Shown here: in pieces, positions 1 to 6,671 of the stretch
Layout of the letters: every line of letters starts with the position of its first letter
Position numbering within the stretch: the first letter of the stretch is position 1
DNA from: Acidobacteriota bacterium
GTDB lineage: Bacteria > Acidobacteriota > Polarisedimenticolia > JAPUIV01
Reading direction: 5' to 3'
DNA length: 8,998 bases
NCBI GenBank assembly: GCA_027296665.1
Contig: JAPUIV010000003.1
Span: 1 to 8,998, forward strand
Position numbers and translations under genes: made by a program
Notes under the pieces: model-generated
The model's input: the letters and a program-made list of their open reading frames with translations, nothing else
What the model was told of the DNA's origin: nothing
Databases searched by the model: none

Positions 1-204
1 GAGTTCCGTGCCCGGCGGATCGCCGCCAAGCCGCTGCACGGCACCGGCTGCACCTTCTCCGCCGCCATCACCGCCGGCCTCGCCCTGGGGAAAGATCTGG
101 TGGAAGCGGTGGCGGCCGCCAAGCAGTACATCACCCGGGCGATCGAAACCGGCCCCCGGCTCGGCCGCGGTCCCGGCCCGGTGAACCATCATGCGGAATT
201 CTGA
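1..204 (+). CDS. thiD: Hydroxymethylpyrimidine/phosphomethylpyrimidine kinase ThiD, C-terminal part
   Basis: Only the last 67 residues are present; the gene starts before the window. The fragment reads in frame 1 and ends at TGA 202-204. It carries the HGTGC motif (fragment residues 13-17), which in the ribokinase-like ThiD family forms the anion hole and catalytic loop. It is followed by a helix rich in Ala and by the typical ThiD ending, GRGPGPVNH. ThiD phosphorylates hydroxymethylpyrimidine and its monophosphate to give HMP diphosphate for thiamin synthesis in the cytoplasm. A ThiD domain fused to ThiE or another thiamin protein cannot be ruled out, because the N-terminal side is outside the window; the fragment itself ends just after the ThiD fold. 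The next gene lies 33 bases downstream on the same strand, so the two may share a transcript, though their functions do not obviously connect. Confidence 0.92.
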   Translation, partial: EFRARRIAAKPLHGTGCTFSAAITAGLALGKDLVEAVAAAKQYITRAIETGPRLGRGPGPVNHHAEF

Positions 205-227
205 TTTGTGTCCGGATCAATACCGGT

Positions 228-232
228 GGAGG
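228..232 (+). promoter_or_regulatory. Ribosome binding site (GGAGG) that sets the start of the SnoaL-like gene
   Basis: GGAGG ends 5 bases before the ATG at 238. A GTG at 208 would give a 10-residue longer protein but has no such site before it and would bury the hydrophobic signal sequence inside an N-terminal extension. The ATG at 238 is therefore preferred. Confidence 0.75.
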
Positions 233-237
233 ATTTC

Positions 238-678
238 ATGAAACGATCGGCGTTTGTTCTCTTCGTGGTTCTTGTCTCTTTCATGGGAATGGTCCATGGG
301 ATGGAGGGGAAGGATCCGGAAGTCGCCGAAGTGATCGTGAACGCCTTGCAGAGTTCGGCGGATGGGTGGAACGCCGGGGATCTGGATGCGTTTCTCGCCC
401 CTTACGATGCAACGGCCCGCTACATGACCGGTTCCGGTCCGGTCGGATGGGACGGGATGCGGGCGCGTTACCGGGAGAAATATTTCGAGAATGGGCGCCC
501 CGAGCAGGCGTTGGAGTTCGACCGTATCGAGGTGCGGGAGCTGGGCGGCGGGATCGCTCTGGTGACGGGGCGCTTCCGGCTGTCGGGCGGCGGCCAACCG
601 GAGGGCAGCGGATGGTTCACCTTGATCTGGAAACGGACCCCGGCAGGCTGGAAAATCATCCACGATCATTCATCTTGA
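238..678 (+). CDS. Secreted SnoaL-like / DUF4440-type small protein
   Basis: The product is 146 residues. Residues 1-21 look like a Sec signal peptide: a Lys-Arg start, a long hydrophobic stretch, then a likely cleavage site near VHG at 19-21. The mature part matches the NTF2-like cone fold of the SnoaL/DUF4440 group. It has an early helix with the WNAGDLDAFL segment (residues 44-53), a Tyr-rich loop (YMTGSG, 62-67), alternating beta strands, and a closing WKIIHDHSS (138-146), which is characteristic of DUF4440-like proteins. The family includes isomerases, hydrolases and many proteins of unknown role that bind small hydrophobic ligands. The substrate cannot be told from sequence. Export suggests a periplasmic or envelope location. 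It follows thiD by 33 bases and converges on the methyltransferase gene 18 bases beyond its stop. Confidence 0.85.
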   Translation: MKRSAFVLFVVLVSFMGMVHGMEGKDPEVAEVIVNALQSSADGWNAGDLDAFLAPYDATARYMTGSGPVGWDGMRARYREKYFENGRPEQALEFDRIEVRELGGGIALVTGRFRLSGGGQPEGSGWFTLIWKRTPAGWKIIHDHSS

Positions 679-686
679 GGGGATCC

Positions 687-701
687 GGTAGGGCGGCTAC
701 C
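687..701. terminator. Weak hairpin between convergent genes, possible terminator
   Basis: GGTAG (687-691) and CTACC (697-701) form a perfect 5-base-pair stem with a 5-base loop, in the junction of two convergent genes. On the plus strand it is followed by a pyrimidine stretch (CCCTTCTT) but not a true T run. The stem overlaps the stop codon of the methyltransferase. The location favours a shared terminator but the stem is short, so confidence is low. Confidence 0.22.
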
Positions 702-1527
702 CCTTCTTGCCGATGACGTAGGCGAGCCAGCTGGCGCACCCGTCCGCCTTCTCCACTCGCTGAAAGATGCCGTTGCCGCCGCCGGACCGGTTATCGTCCC
801 CCTCCCAGTAAACCAGGGTGGCCGGGAAGCCCGCCTCGCGCATCACCTCCCGGAGCTCCGGGATTGACCAGAGTCTCCAGTCGTACAGAAAGGCGTCGCG
901 CAGCCGGGTGCCGTCGGGCAGCTTGAAATGGATGGCGAACTCCGATTCCTGCGTGATCGGGTTGTATGTTTTCTGATCCCAGAAATAGGTGAACTTGTGC
1001 CGCCCGTTCCTCTTCTTGTGGAACCGCCACTCGCTGTGTGGTTCGTAAGCCTCCGATCCGCCGGTGGTGTCAACAATGAACAGACCCTTCGATTTCAGCG
1101 ATCGGAAAGCGGCCCGGAAATAGTTCCTGAGTTCCCGCCGTTTCTTGAAAACGTAATAGGAGAAGTTGCAGGCGAGGACGATGTCGACCTGCGGCCGTTG
1201 CACCTCCAGGACGTTCCGCCGCAGGAGGGTGAGGCGTTTCTTCTGGTGGGCCGACAATTTGCGCAGGTGCCGGGTCCGCCCGTAGGAGAGGGGATGCGCG
1301 TCCAGGTCCACGCCGATGGCGGAATTTTCCCGGCGGAACTTCACCCACTCGCAGCACAGGCGGAAGGTGCCGCAGAAGTCCTCCCGGAGCCGTTTCGCAT
1401 CGCTTCCGTGAATCTCCCGGAAGATCTTCGAGTAGAACCGGACGTCGGAGGGAGGGTCCTGGACCGCTTCCTCGTACAGGGCATAGAGATCGACCGGTTT
1501 ATTTCGATTCCTGCCGGTTCGGTTCAA
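697..1527 (-). CDS. Class I SAM-dependent methyltransferase
   Basis: The product is 276 residues if translation starts at the TTG at 1527. That codon overlaps the TGA stop of the upstream aminotransferase (1524-1526), which is the classic arrangement for translational coupling. No ATG or GTG lies near the expected N-terminus, and the longer open frame upstream runs out of frame through the aminotransferase. The Rossmann-type motifs are visible: EDFCGTF (residues 49-55, motif I region), IGVDLD (71-76, acidic residue that contacts SAM ribose), DIVLACNFSYYVF (115-127, motif IV-like) and the strand LFIVDTTGG (149-157). The second half has the blocks FTYFWDQ (179-185), YDWRLW (215-220) and VYWEG (239-243). 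These belong, as I recall, to a conserved but functionally uncharacterised bacterial methyltransferase family. It is cytoplasmic with no signal peptide. Substrate unknown; pairing with an aminotransferase hints at an amino-acid-derived small molecule, which is inference. Confidence 0.85.
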   Translation of the reverse strand: MNRTGRNRNKPVDLYALYEEAVQDPPSDVRFYSKIFREIHGSDAKRLREDFCGTFRLCCEWVKFRRENSAIGVDLDAHPLSYGRTRHLRKLSAHQKKRLTLLRRNVLEVQRPQVDIVLACNFSYYVFKKRRELRNYFRAAFRSLKSKGLFIVDTTGGSEAYEPHSEWRFHKKRNGRHKFTYFWDQKTYNPITQESEFAIHFKLPDGTRLRDAFLYDWRLWSIPELREVMREAGFPATLVYWEGDDNRSGGGNGIFQRVEKADGCASWLAYVIGKKG

Positions 1528-2720
1528 GTGCGTTTCCCTTTTTTCAGATGGAGGAGGCGTTGACCTGCCTCTTCCAGGGTTGACAGGAGCTTGCAGAAGG
1601 CGAACCGCACCTGGCGGGAACCGGAGCGCCGATCCCGGTAGAAGCTGGAGCCCGGCACCACCGCGACGCCGATCTCCCTGACGAGATATTCCGCAAAGGC
1701 GAGATCGTCGGAGAATCCGAACTCCTCGATGTCGGTCATGATGTAGTAGGCGCCGCGCGGAACAAAGCAACGGAAACCCGCCTCCCGCAGCGGGCCGAGC
1801 AGCGCTTCACGCCGCTCCAGGTACTCGGCGGCGAGTTGCCGGTAATAATTTTCCGGGAGGGCCAATGCCGCCACTCCCGCCTCCTGGAGGGGCGCGGCGG
1901 CGCCCACGGTGAGGAAGTCGTGCACCTTGCGGATGGCGCCGGTGATCTCGGGGCAGGCGATGGCCCAGCCGACCCGCCATCCGGTTACGCTGTAACTCTT
2001 CGACATCGCGTTGATGGTGATGGTTCGATCCCGCATCCCGTCGAAGGAGGCCAGGCAGAAATGGGTGGCCCCGTCGAACAGGATATGTTCGTAGATCTCG
2101 TCGGTGATGGCGATGACGTCGAACTCCACGCAGAGATCGCGAAGGAGTTCGAGTTCCCGGCGGGTGAATACCTTGCCGGTGGGATTGTTCGGGGTGTTGA
2201 TGATGATCGCCTTGGGCCGGCGAGCGAAGGCGGTCCGGAGCGCATCCTCGTCGAGGGTCCATTCTCCGGCAGGGTCGGCCGGGGGATGGAGGGAGACGAA
2301 AGATGGCTTGGCACCCGACAGGATGGCGTCGGGGCCGTAGTTTTCGTAGAACGGTTCGAAGATGATCACTTCCTCGCCGGGATTCACCACCGCCAGCATC
2401 GCCGCGATCATCGCCTCGGTGGAGCCGCAGCATACGGTGATCTCGGTTTCGGGATCGATCGCCATTCCCCGCCATTTCAGGATTTGGCGGGCAATCGCCT
2501 CCCGGAATGGTTTCGCCCCCCAGGTGATGGCGTACTGGTTGATGTCGGCGGCGATCGCGTCCCGCGCGGCCCGCTTGATCTCCTCGGGGGCCGGGAAATC
2601 GGGGAACCCCTGTGACAGGTTCACGGCGCCATGCTGGATGGCCCGGCGGGTCATCTCCCGGATCACCGATTCGGTGAATTGCCCGGCTTTCGCACTGACT
2701 CTTTTGCCTGTCGCCGCCAT
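1524..2720 (-). CDS. Class I/II PLP-dependent aminotransferase (kynurenine/methionine aminotransferase-like)
   Basis: The product is 398 residues, full length for fold-type I aminotransferases. It starts at ATG 2718-2720 behind AAGGAG. The segment NLSQGFPDFPAP (34-45) is typical of the kynurenine/glutamine transaminase K and YbdL methionine aminotransferase branch. Other landmarks are the cofactor-binding GSTEA (99-103), NTPNNPTGK (175-183), Asp207 in DEIY (pairs with the pyridine nitrogen), Lys241 in SKSYSVTGW (forms the Schiff base with PLP), and Arg372 in VRFAF (binds the substrate carboxylate). All catalytic residues are present, so it should be active. It likely transaminates an aromatic or sulfur amino acid with a 2-oxo acid acceptor in the cytoplasm. 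It is the first gene of a two-gene unit with the overlapping methyltransferase, and is divergent from the gamma-glutamyltransferase gene. Exact amino-donor specificity cannot be read from sequence. Confidence 0.93.
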   Translation of the reverse strand: MAATGKRVSAKAGQFTESVIREMTRRAIQHGAVNLSQGFPDFPAPEEIKRAARDAIAADINQYAITWGAKPFREAIARQILKWRGMAIDPETEITVCCGSTEAMIAAMLAVVNPGEEVIIFEPFYENYGPDAILSGAKPSFVSLHPPADPAGEWTLDEDALRTAFARRPKAIIINTPNNPTGKVFTRRELELLRDLCVEFDVIAITDEIYEHILFDGATHFCLASFDGMRDRTITINAMSKSYSVTGWRVGWAIACPEITGAIRKVHDFLTVGAAAPLQEAGVAALALPENYYRQLAAEYLERREALLGPLREAGFRCFVPRGAYYIMTDIEEFGFSDDLAFAEYLVREIGVAVVPGSSFYRDRRSGSRQVRFAFCKLLSTLEEAGQRLLHLKKGKRT

Positions 2721-2724
2721 CGAA

Positions 2725-2730
2725 CTCCTT
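2725..2730 (-). promoter_or_regulatory. Ribosome binding site (AAGGAG) of the aminotransferase
   Basis: On the minus strand AAGGAG lies 4 bases before the ATG at 2720. This supports that start and marks the beginning of the aminotransferase-methyltransferase unit. Confidence 0.7.
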
Positions 2731-2734
2731 CCGC

Positions 2735-2757
2735 GGTCCGGCGGTTTTGCCGGATCG
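2735..2757. repeat. Palindromic element, copy A, in the divergent intergenic region
   Basis: The arms GGTCCGGCG (2735-2743) and GCCGGATCG (2749-2757) flank GTTTT. The core TCCGGC/GCCGGA is a perfect inverted repeat. The same two 9-base arms occur again at 2840-2858 with only one base between them. The element lies in the probable 5' leader of the aminotransferase transcript, just ahead of its ribosome binding site. It could act as a regulator-binding site or as an RNA hairpin; neither is shown by sequence alone. Confidence 0.5.
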
Positions 2758-2839
2758 AAAACTCTCTCAGCTTAACGTACCGGCCCGCCCCGGGACAAGA
2801 AGATCTTTTCAGAAAAGGCGCCATCAACTATCATTACCC

Positions 2840-2858
2840 GGTCCGGCGAGCCGGATCG
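2840..2858. repeat. Palindromic element, copy B, in the divergent intergenic region
   Basis: The arms GGTCCGGCG (2840-2848) and GCCGGATCG (2850-2858) are identical to those of copy A at 2735-2757 but are separated by a single A. The core TCCGGC-GA-GCCGGA is an almost continuous palindrome. It lies about 30 bases before the GTG start of the gamma-glutamyltransferase gene, so each divergent gene has one copy near its start. I could not identify convincing -35/-10 promoter boxes in 2721-2885 to place these copies relative to transcription start sites. Confidence 0.5.
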
Positions 2859-2870
2859 GTTGACCGGAAA

Positions 2871-2877
2871 AAGGAAG
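2871..2877 (+). promoter_or_regulatory. Ribosome binding site (AAGGAAG) that sets a GTG start for gamma-glutamyltransferase
   Basis: AAGGAAG ends 8 bases before GTG 2886-2888. No ATG is available near the expected start: the nearest in-frame ATG upstream (2631) lies inside the divergent aminotransferase gene. A second GTG at 2898 would delete the Lys of the signal sequence and has no good site before it. Confidence 0.65.
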
Positions 2878-2885
2878 CCAGCTTC

Positions 2886-4667
2886 GTGAATAAATACGTG
2901 ATTCGATTCCTGTCCTGGGTTCTGTTCCTACCCCTTCTCCTGAACTGTGGATGGCAGGATCGACAGGTTTATTCGCCGCAAAAGAATGAATCGATTCCCG
3001 CTGGCCGGATCCCGGAGGAATGGCCGATCCCGTTGGATTATCCTCCCGCCACCGCTCCGCGGGCCATGGTGGCGACCAGTGAGGATCTCGCCACCCGTGT
3101 GGGAGTGGAGATTCTGCGCGGCGGCGGCAACGCCGTCGATGCCGCGGTGGCCGTCGCCTTCGCCCTTCTGGTCGTCCATCCCCTGGCCGGCAACCTGGGT
3201 GGCGGTGGATTCGCGGTACTCCGGATGGCGGATGGCGAGAACGCGACCATAGATTTCCGCGAGACGGCCCCTCTCGCCGCGACCCGGGAGATGTATTTCG
3301 AGGAGGAGGAGGAAGAATCCAGGATCAGTTCCTGGAGCGGCCACATGGCGGTCGGGGTGCCCGGCACCGTCGCTGGGCTCTGGGAGATGCGCCGCCGCTT
3401 CGGGACTCTGGCGTGGGAGGATCTGATCGCTCCAGCCATCTCGATGGCCGAGGAGGGAATTCTGGTCCCGGAGCATCTGTCCCGGAACATCGGCAGGGTC
3501 GAGAAGAGACTGAGCCAGTTTCCCGCCACCGCCGCCATCTTTCTGCCGGAGGGGAAGCCCCCGGAGGCCGGCAGCCGGTGGCGCAACCTCGACCTGGCCG
3601 CCACCCTGCGGCGGATTGCAGCGGGCGGGGCGGACGAATTCTACCGGGGGAAAACGGCTGACCTTCTGGTAGCCGAAATGGAGCGCGGCGGCGGACTCAT
3701 CACCCATGAAGATCTGTTGGCCTACCGGACCCGCTGGCGTGAGCCGGTGGAGTTCGACTACCGCGGCTATCACGTGATCTCGGTGCCGCCCCCGTCCTCC
3801 GGGGGGCTGGTCCTCGGCCTGATCACCGGGATACTGGAGGGATACGATCTCAAGAAGATGGGATGGCACTCCCATGCGCACGTCCATGCCATGGCGGAGG
3901 CGATGCGGTGGGGGTTCGGTGCCCGGAACACCTTCCTGGGCGATCCCGATTTCGTCGACATTCCGATCGATCGATTTCTTTCCCGGGAGATGACCACGCG
4001 GTACCGGGAGGAGATCTCCACCGAGCGGGCGACACCCTCTTCCTCCGTCTTCCCGCAGGATGACGGGGTGGCCGACCGGGGCAGCACCACTCATTTTTCG
4101 ATCGTCGATCCGAAGGGAAATGCCGTGGCGTTCACCACCACCCTCAACGGATGGTACGGGTCGGGCGTGACGGTGGCCGGAGCCGGGTTCCTGCTGAACA
4201 ACGAGATGAATGATTTCACCACCAAACCGGGCCACCCCAACCGCTTCGGGCTGATCCAGGGAGAGGCAAACTCGATCGCGCCCGGCAAGCGGATGCTCTC
4301 GTCGATGACTCCGACCATTGTTCTCGACCCGGACGGGGCCCTCTTTCTGGTGACTGGCGGAGCGGGAGGGTCCCGAATCATCAGCGCGGTGTTCCAGATC
4401 CTCTCCAACGCCATCGATTTCGATATGGGGGTCAATGGAGCGGTGAACTCCCCCCGGTTCCACCAGCAACACTTTCCCGATAGGCTCTCCTTCGAACCTG
4501 ATGGCACGTCCGACGATCTCATCCAGGCGTTGGAACGGTCCGGCCACCAGGTGGAGCCGGCGCGGCGATTCATCGGTGTTTCCCCCACCCTGCTCCGGAA
4601 GGATGGAATGTGGACCGGAACGGGTGAATCGCACCGGCGGGAAGGGGGTTCCGCGCGGGGATTTTGA
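2886..4667 (+). CDS. ggt: Gamma-glutamyltransferase (glutathione hydrolase), probable lipoprotein
   Basis: The product is 593 residues from a GTG start, close to the 580 of the Escherichia coli enzyme. It belongs to the N-terminal nucleophile hydrolases: the precursor cuts itself before a Thr, giving a large and a small subunit, and then cleaves gamma-glutamyl bonds such as that of glutathione outside the cytoplasm. Expected residues are present: Arg125 in DFRETAP (binds the substrate carboxylate), the nucleophile Thr401 in STTHFS, Asn438-Asn439-Glu440 and Asp443 in the substrate loop, Ser472-Ser473 in LSSMTPTIV, and the oxyanion-hole Gly494-Gly495 in AGGSR. Predicted subunits are about 400 and 193 residues. 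The N-terminus is a hydrophobic signal ending in LLLNC with Cys21. This resembles a lipobox, although Asn before Cys is not canonical, so plain Sec export is the alternative. A run of six Glu (139-144) interrupts the region after FRETAP. Downstream, an ABC exporter starts 19 bases after the stop. Confidence 0.95.
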   Translation: MNKYVIRFLSWVLFLPLLLNCGWQDRQVYSPQKNESIPAGRIPEEWPIPLDYPPATAPRAMVATSEDLATRVGVEILRGGGNAVDAAVAVAFALLVVHPLAGNLGGGGFAVLRMADGENATIDFRETAPLAATREMYFEEEEEESRISSWSGHMAVGVPGTVAGLWEMRRRFGTLAWEDLIAPAISMAEEGILVPEHLSRNIGRVEKRLSQFPATAAIFLPEGKPPEAGSRWRNLDLAATLRRIAAGGADEFYRGKTADLLVAEMERGGGLITHEDLLAYRTRWREPVEFDYRGYHVISVPPPSSGGLVLGLITGILEGYDLKKMGWHSHAHVHAMAEAMRWGFGARNTFLGDPDFVDIPIDRFLSREMTTRYREEISTERATPSSSVFPQDDGVADRGSTTHFSIVDPKGNAVAFTTTLNGWYGSGVTVAGAGFLLNNEMNDFTTKPGHPNRFGLIQGEANSIAPGKRMLSSMTPTIVLDPDGALFLVTGGAGGSRIISAVFQILSNAIDFDMGVNGAVNSPRFHQQHFPDRLSFEPDGTSDDLIQALERSGHQVEPARRFIGVSPTLLRKDGMWTGTGESHRREGGSARGF

Positions 4668-4686
4668 TCCCGGCAACGGAAAACCG

Positions 4687-5424
4687 ATGATCATCACCGA
4701 GAACCTGACGAAGATCTTCCGCGACAAGAAGCGGGGAGAAGTTCGGGCCGTGGACGGTATCGATTTCCAGTGCTTTCCCGGACAGATCTACGGGCTCCTG
4801 GGAGCCAACGGCGCGGGGAAGACCACGACCCTCAGGCTCCTGGCGACCATCCTCCAGCCGACCTCGGGAACCGCCCGGGTGGCCGGATACGATCTGAACA
4901 CGCAGCCGGAAATGGTGCGCCGCAACATCGGTTTTCTGTCGACCGCCACCGCCCTGTATGGCAGGTTGACCGCCCGGGAAACGGTGGAGTACTTCGGCCG
5001 CCTGGGCGGCCAGAACGGATCGGCACTGGCGGAGCGGATCGAGGAGATCTTCGACCTCCTCGGGATCCAGGAATTCGCCTCCCGGCGATGCGACAAGCTA
5101 TCGACCGGGATGAAGCAGAAGGTTTCGATCGCGCGGACCCTGGTGAACGATCCTGATGTGATGATCCTGGATGAGCCGACGGTGGGCCTGGATGTCATGA
5201 CCTCGAGGACGATCGTCCGTTTCATCAAGGACTGCCGGAGCCGGGGGAAGACGGTGATCCTGTCGACGCACGTGATGAGCGAGGCCGAAAAACTGTGCGA
5301 CACTATCGGCATCATCCACGCAGGGAAGCTGCTGGCCGAGGGATCGCTCGAAGAGTTGCGCGGCAAGACCGGCCTGGACGACCTGGAGGAGATCTTCATT
5401 CGAACGGTGGGGTTGACCGAATGA
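4687..5424 (+). CDS. ABC transporter ATP-binding protein, NatA-like
   Basis: The product is 245 residues. The ATG at 4687 is chosen because the canonical ABC fold begins at once (IITENLTKIF); the open frame continues upstream only through the 3' part of the transferase gene. Landmarks are Walker A GANGAGKTT (39-47), signature LSTGMKQK (138-145), Walker B VMILDEP (158-164) followed by the D-loop GLD, and the switch His195 in STHVM. The position where the Q-loop Gln usually sits is Thr86 in IGFLSTATALYGRLT. Proteins of the NatA-type branch often lack that Gln, as I recall. It powers the permease encoded next (5421-6638), with which it overlaps by ATGA. NatA/NatB of Bacillus subtilis exports sodium, but related pairs export other compounds, so the substrate is open. 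No strong ribosome binding site precedes the start; a weak GGAAAA is present. Confidence 0.93.
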   Translation: MIITENLTKIFRDKKRGEVRAVDGIDFQCFPGQIYGLLGANGAGKTTTLRLLATILQPTSGTARVAGYDLNTQPEMVRRNIGFLSTATALYGRLTARETVEYFGRLGGQNGSALAERIEEIFDLLGIQEFASRRCDKLSTGMKQKVSIARTLVNDPDVMILDEPTVGLDVMTSRTIVRFIKDCRSRGKTVILSTHVMSEAEKLCDTIGIIHAGKLLAEGSLEELRGKTGLDDLEEIFIRTVGLTE

Positions 5425-6638
5425 AACTGCAACAGATTGGCATCGTGTATCGCAAGGAGTTGCGGGACACCTTGCGGGACCGCAGGACCTTGATCTCAAT
5501 GGTTGTCGTTCCCATTCTCCTGATGCCGATTCTGATCTTCGGCATGGCGACGATCACGATACGTCTGGTGGAGAAGGCCCGCAGCGAGGGTTCGAGCGTG
5601 ATGTTGCTCGGTTCCGAACACGCACCGGAACTGGCGGTGGAGATCGAGAACCATGAAGGGATCACGGTGATCCCCCCGGCTGAAGATTTCGTCCGGAGAA
5701 TCGAGAACAAGGATCTGCGGGTTGCGGTGGAGTTCCCTCCCGGGTTCGAGTCGAGACTGGAGACGGGGACCGATTCGTCCGACCTGGAGGTGAAGATCTA
5801 CCATTACGAGGGGGAATTGCGCTCCACGTTTGCCCTGCGCACCATGCAGTCGATCCTCCGGAATTACCGGGATCGGGTGGTTGAAAAAAGATTGAAGGAT
5901 CGGCACCTCTCCACGGAGATCCTGCAGCCGTTCCAGACGGTGGCCAGCAACGTCGCCTCGCCGGAAAAGGTGGGAGGGCAATTGACCGGAGGCCTGATCC
6001 CCTACCTGATCATCATGCTATGTCTGACGGGAGCGATGTATCCGGCGATCGACCTGACCGCCGGTGAGAAGGAGAGAGGCACCATTGAAACGATCCTGGC
6101 GAGTCCGGTGTCCAGGGGGGCGCTGGCGACCGGCAAGTTCCTGACCGTTCTGACCGCATCCGTTTCCACCGCCGTTCTTTCGCTGCTCTCCCTGGGCGTC
6201 ACCCTGCGGCTGGCGCCCTTGTTCGTGGAGATCGGATCACAGAAGGGGAAACAGTTGTTCCAATTCGCCATGAGTTTTTCGGGAGTGGTGGCGGTGTTCG
6301 CCATGATCATTCCACTCGCGGTGATGTTCTCGGCCGCCCTCCTGGCGATTGCCCTCCTTGCCAAGAGTTACAAGGAAGCGCAGTCTTACATCTCTCCCCT
6401 CATGATCCTGGTGATGCTGCCTTCCCTCGTCTCGATATTGCCGGGAATCGAGCTCAGCCGATTGCTGGTCTGGATCCCGGTCCTGAACGTCAGCCTGGTG
6501 AGCAAGGACATTTTGAGCGGGACCTTCCAGTGGGATCGGATCGCCTTGATCTTCCTCTCCTCCTCGGTATACGCCGCTGGGGCGTTGTGGGTGGCCGCCC
6601 GCGCCTTCCAGCGCGAGTCGGTCCTGTTCCGCACCTGA
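5421..6638 (+). CDS. ABC-2 type permease, NatB-like
   Basis: The product is 405 residues. Its ATG overlaps the stop of the ATPase gene in an ATGA, so the two subunits are translationally coupled and made together. The layout is that of NatB/ABC-2 permeases: a cytoplasmic start with a conserved Tyr-Arg-Lys-Glu (10-13), TM1 around 24-44, a large extracytoplasmic domain (about 45-188), then a cluster of about six membrane segments (near 190-210, 240-262, 284-312, 324-342, 344-360 and 371-392). The cytoplasmic loop after TM2 has GEKERGTIETIL (215-226), the hallmark coupling-helix region of this family. The extracytoplasmic domain resembles that of Na+ or peptide/drug export permeases, but gives no substrate. 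It is the last gene of the plus-strand group that begins with gamma-glutamyltransferase. Confidence 0.92.
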   Translation: MKLQQIGIVYRKELRDTLRDRRTLISMVVVPILLMPILIFGMATITIRLVEKARSEGSSVMLLGSEHAPELAVEIENHEGITVIPPAEDFVRRIENKDLRVAVEFPPGFESRLETGTDSSDLEVKIYHYEGELRSTFALRTMQSILRNYRDRVVEKRLKDRHLSTEILQPFQTVASNVASPEKVGGQLTGGLIPYLIIMLCLTGAMYPAIDLTAGEKERGTIETILASPVSRGALATGKFLTVLTASVSTAVLSLLSLGVTLRLAPLFVEIGSQKGKQLFQFAMSFSGVVAVFAMIIPLAVMFSAALLAIALLAKSYKEAQSYISPLMILVMLPSLVSILPGIELSRLLVWIPVLNVSLVSKDILSGTFQWDRIALIFLSSSVYAAGALWVAARAFQRESVLFRT

Positions 6639-6671
6639 CCGGCAACTTCCCCCCCGATTACCCCTTGACTT

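Noticed and set aside
928..1563. Plus-strand open frame of 211 codons over the methyltransferase
   Set aside because: It is antisense to conserved methyltransferase motifs and matches no family I recognise.
1528..1770. N-terminal extension of the methyltransferase to 1770
   Set aside because: It overlaps the conserved aminotransferase C-terminus out of frame and encodes an Arg-rich, domain-free sequence.
2631..2885. N-terminal extension of gamma-glutamyltransferase from an ATG at 2631
   Set aside because: The first part lies inside the divergent aminotransferase gene and the extension would bury the signal sequence. GTG 2886 has a good ribosome binding site.
4658..4671. Inverted repeat GGGAT-TTTG-ATCCC at the end of gamma-glutamyltransferase
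   Set aside because: The stem is 5 base pairs, has no T run after it and overlaps the stop codon, so it is too weak to call a terminator between the transferase and the exporter.
2928..4727. Long open frame (599 codons) antisense to gamma-glutamyltransferase
   Set aside because: It is the mirror of a highly conserved gene in GC-rich DNA, where stop codons are rare in one antisense frame. Its protein is Pro/Arg/Gly/His-rich with no recognisable domain.
4687..6638. Antibiotic-resistance or self-immunity exporter
   Set aside because: ATPase and permease are generic NatAB/ABC-2 types, and no biosynthetic or toxin genes lie beside them.
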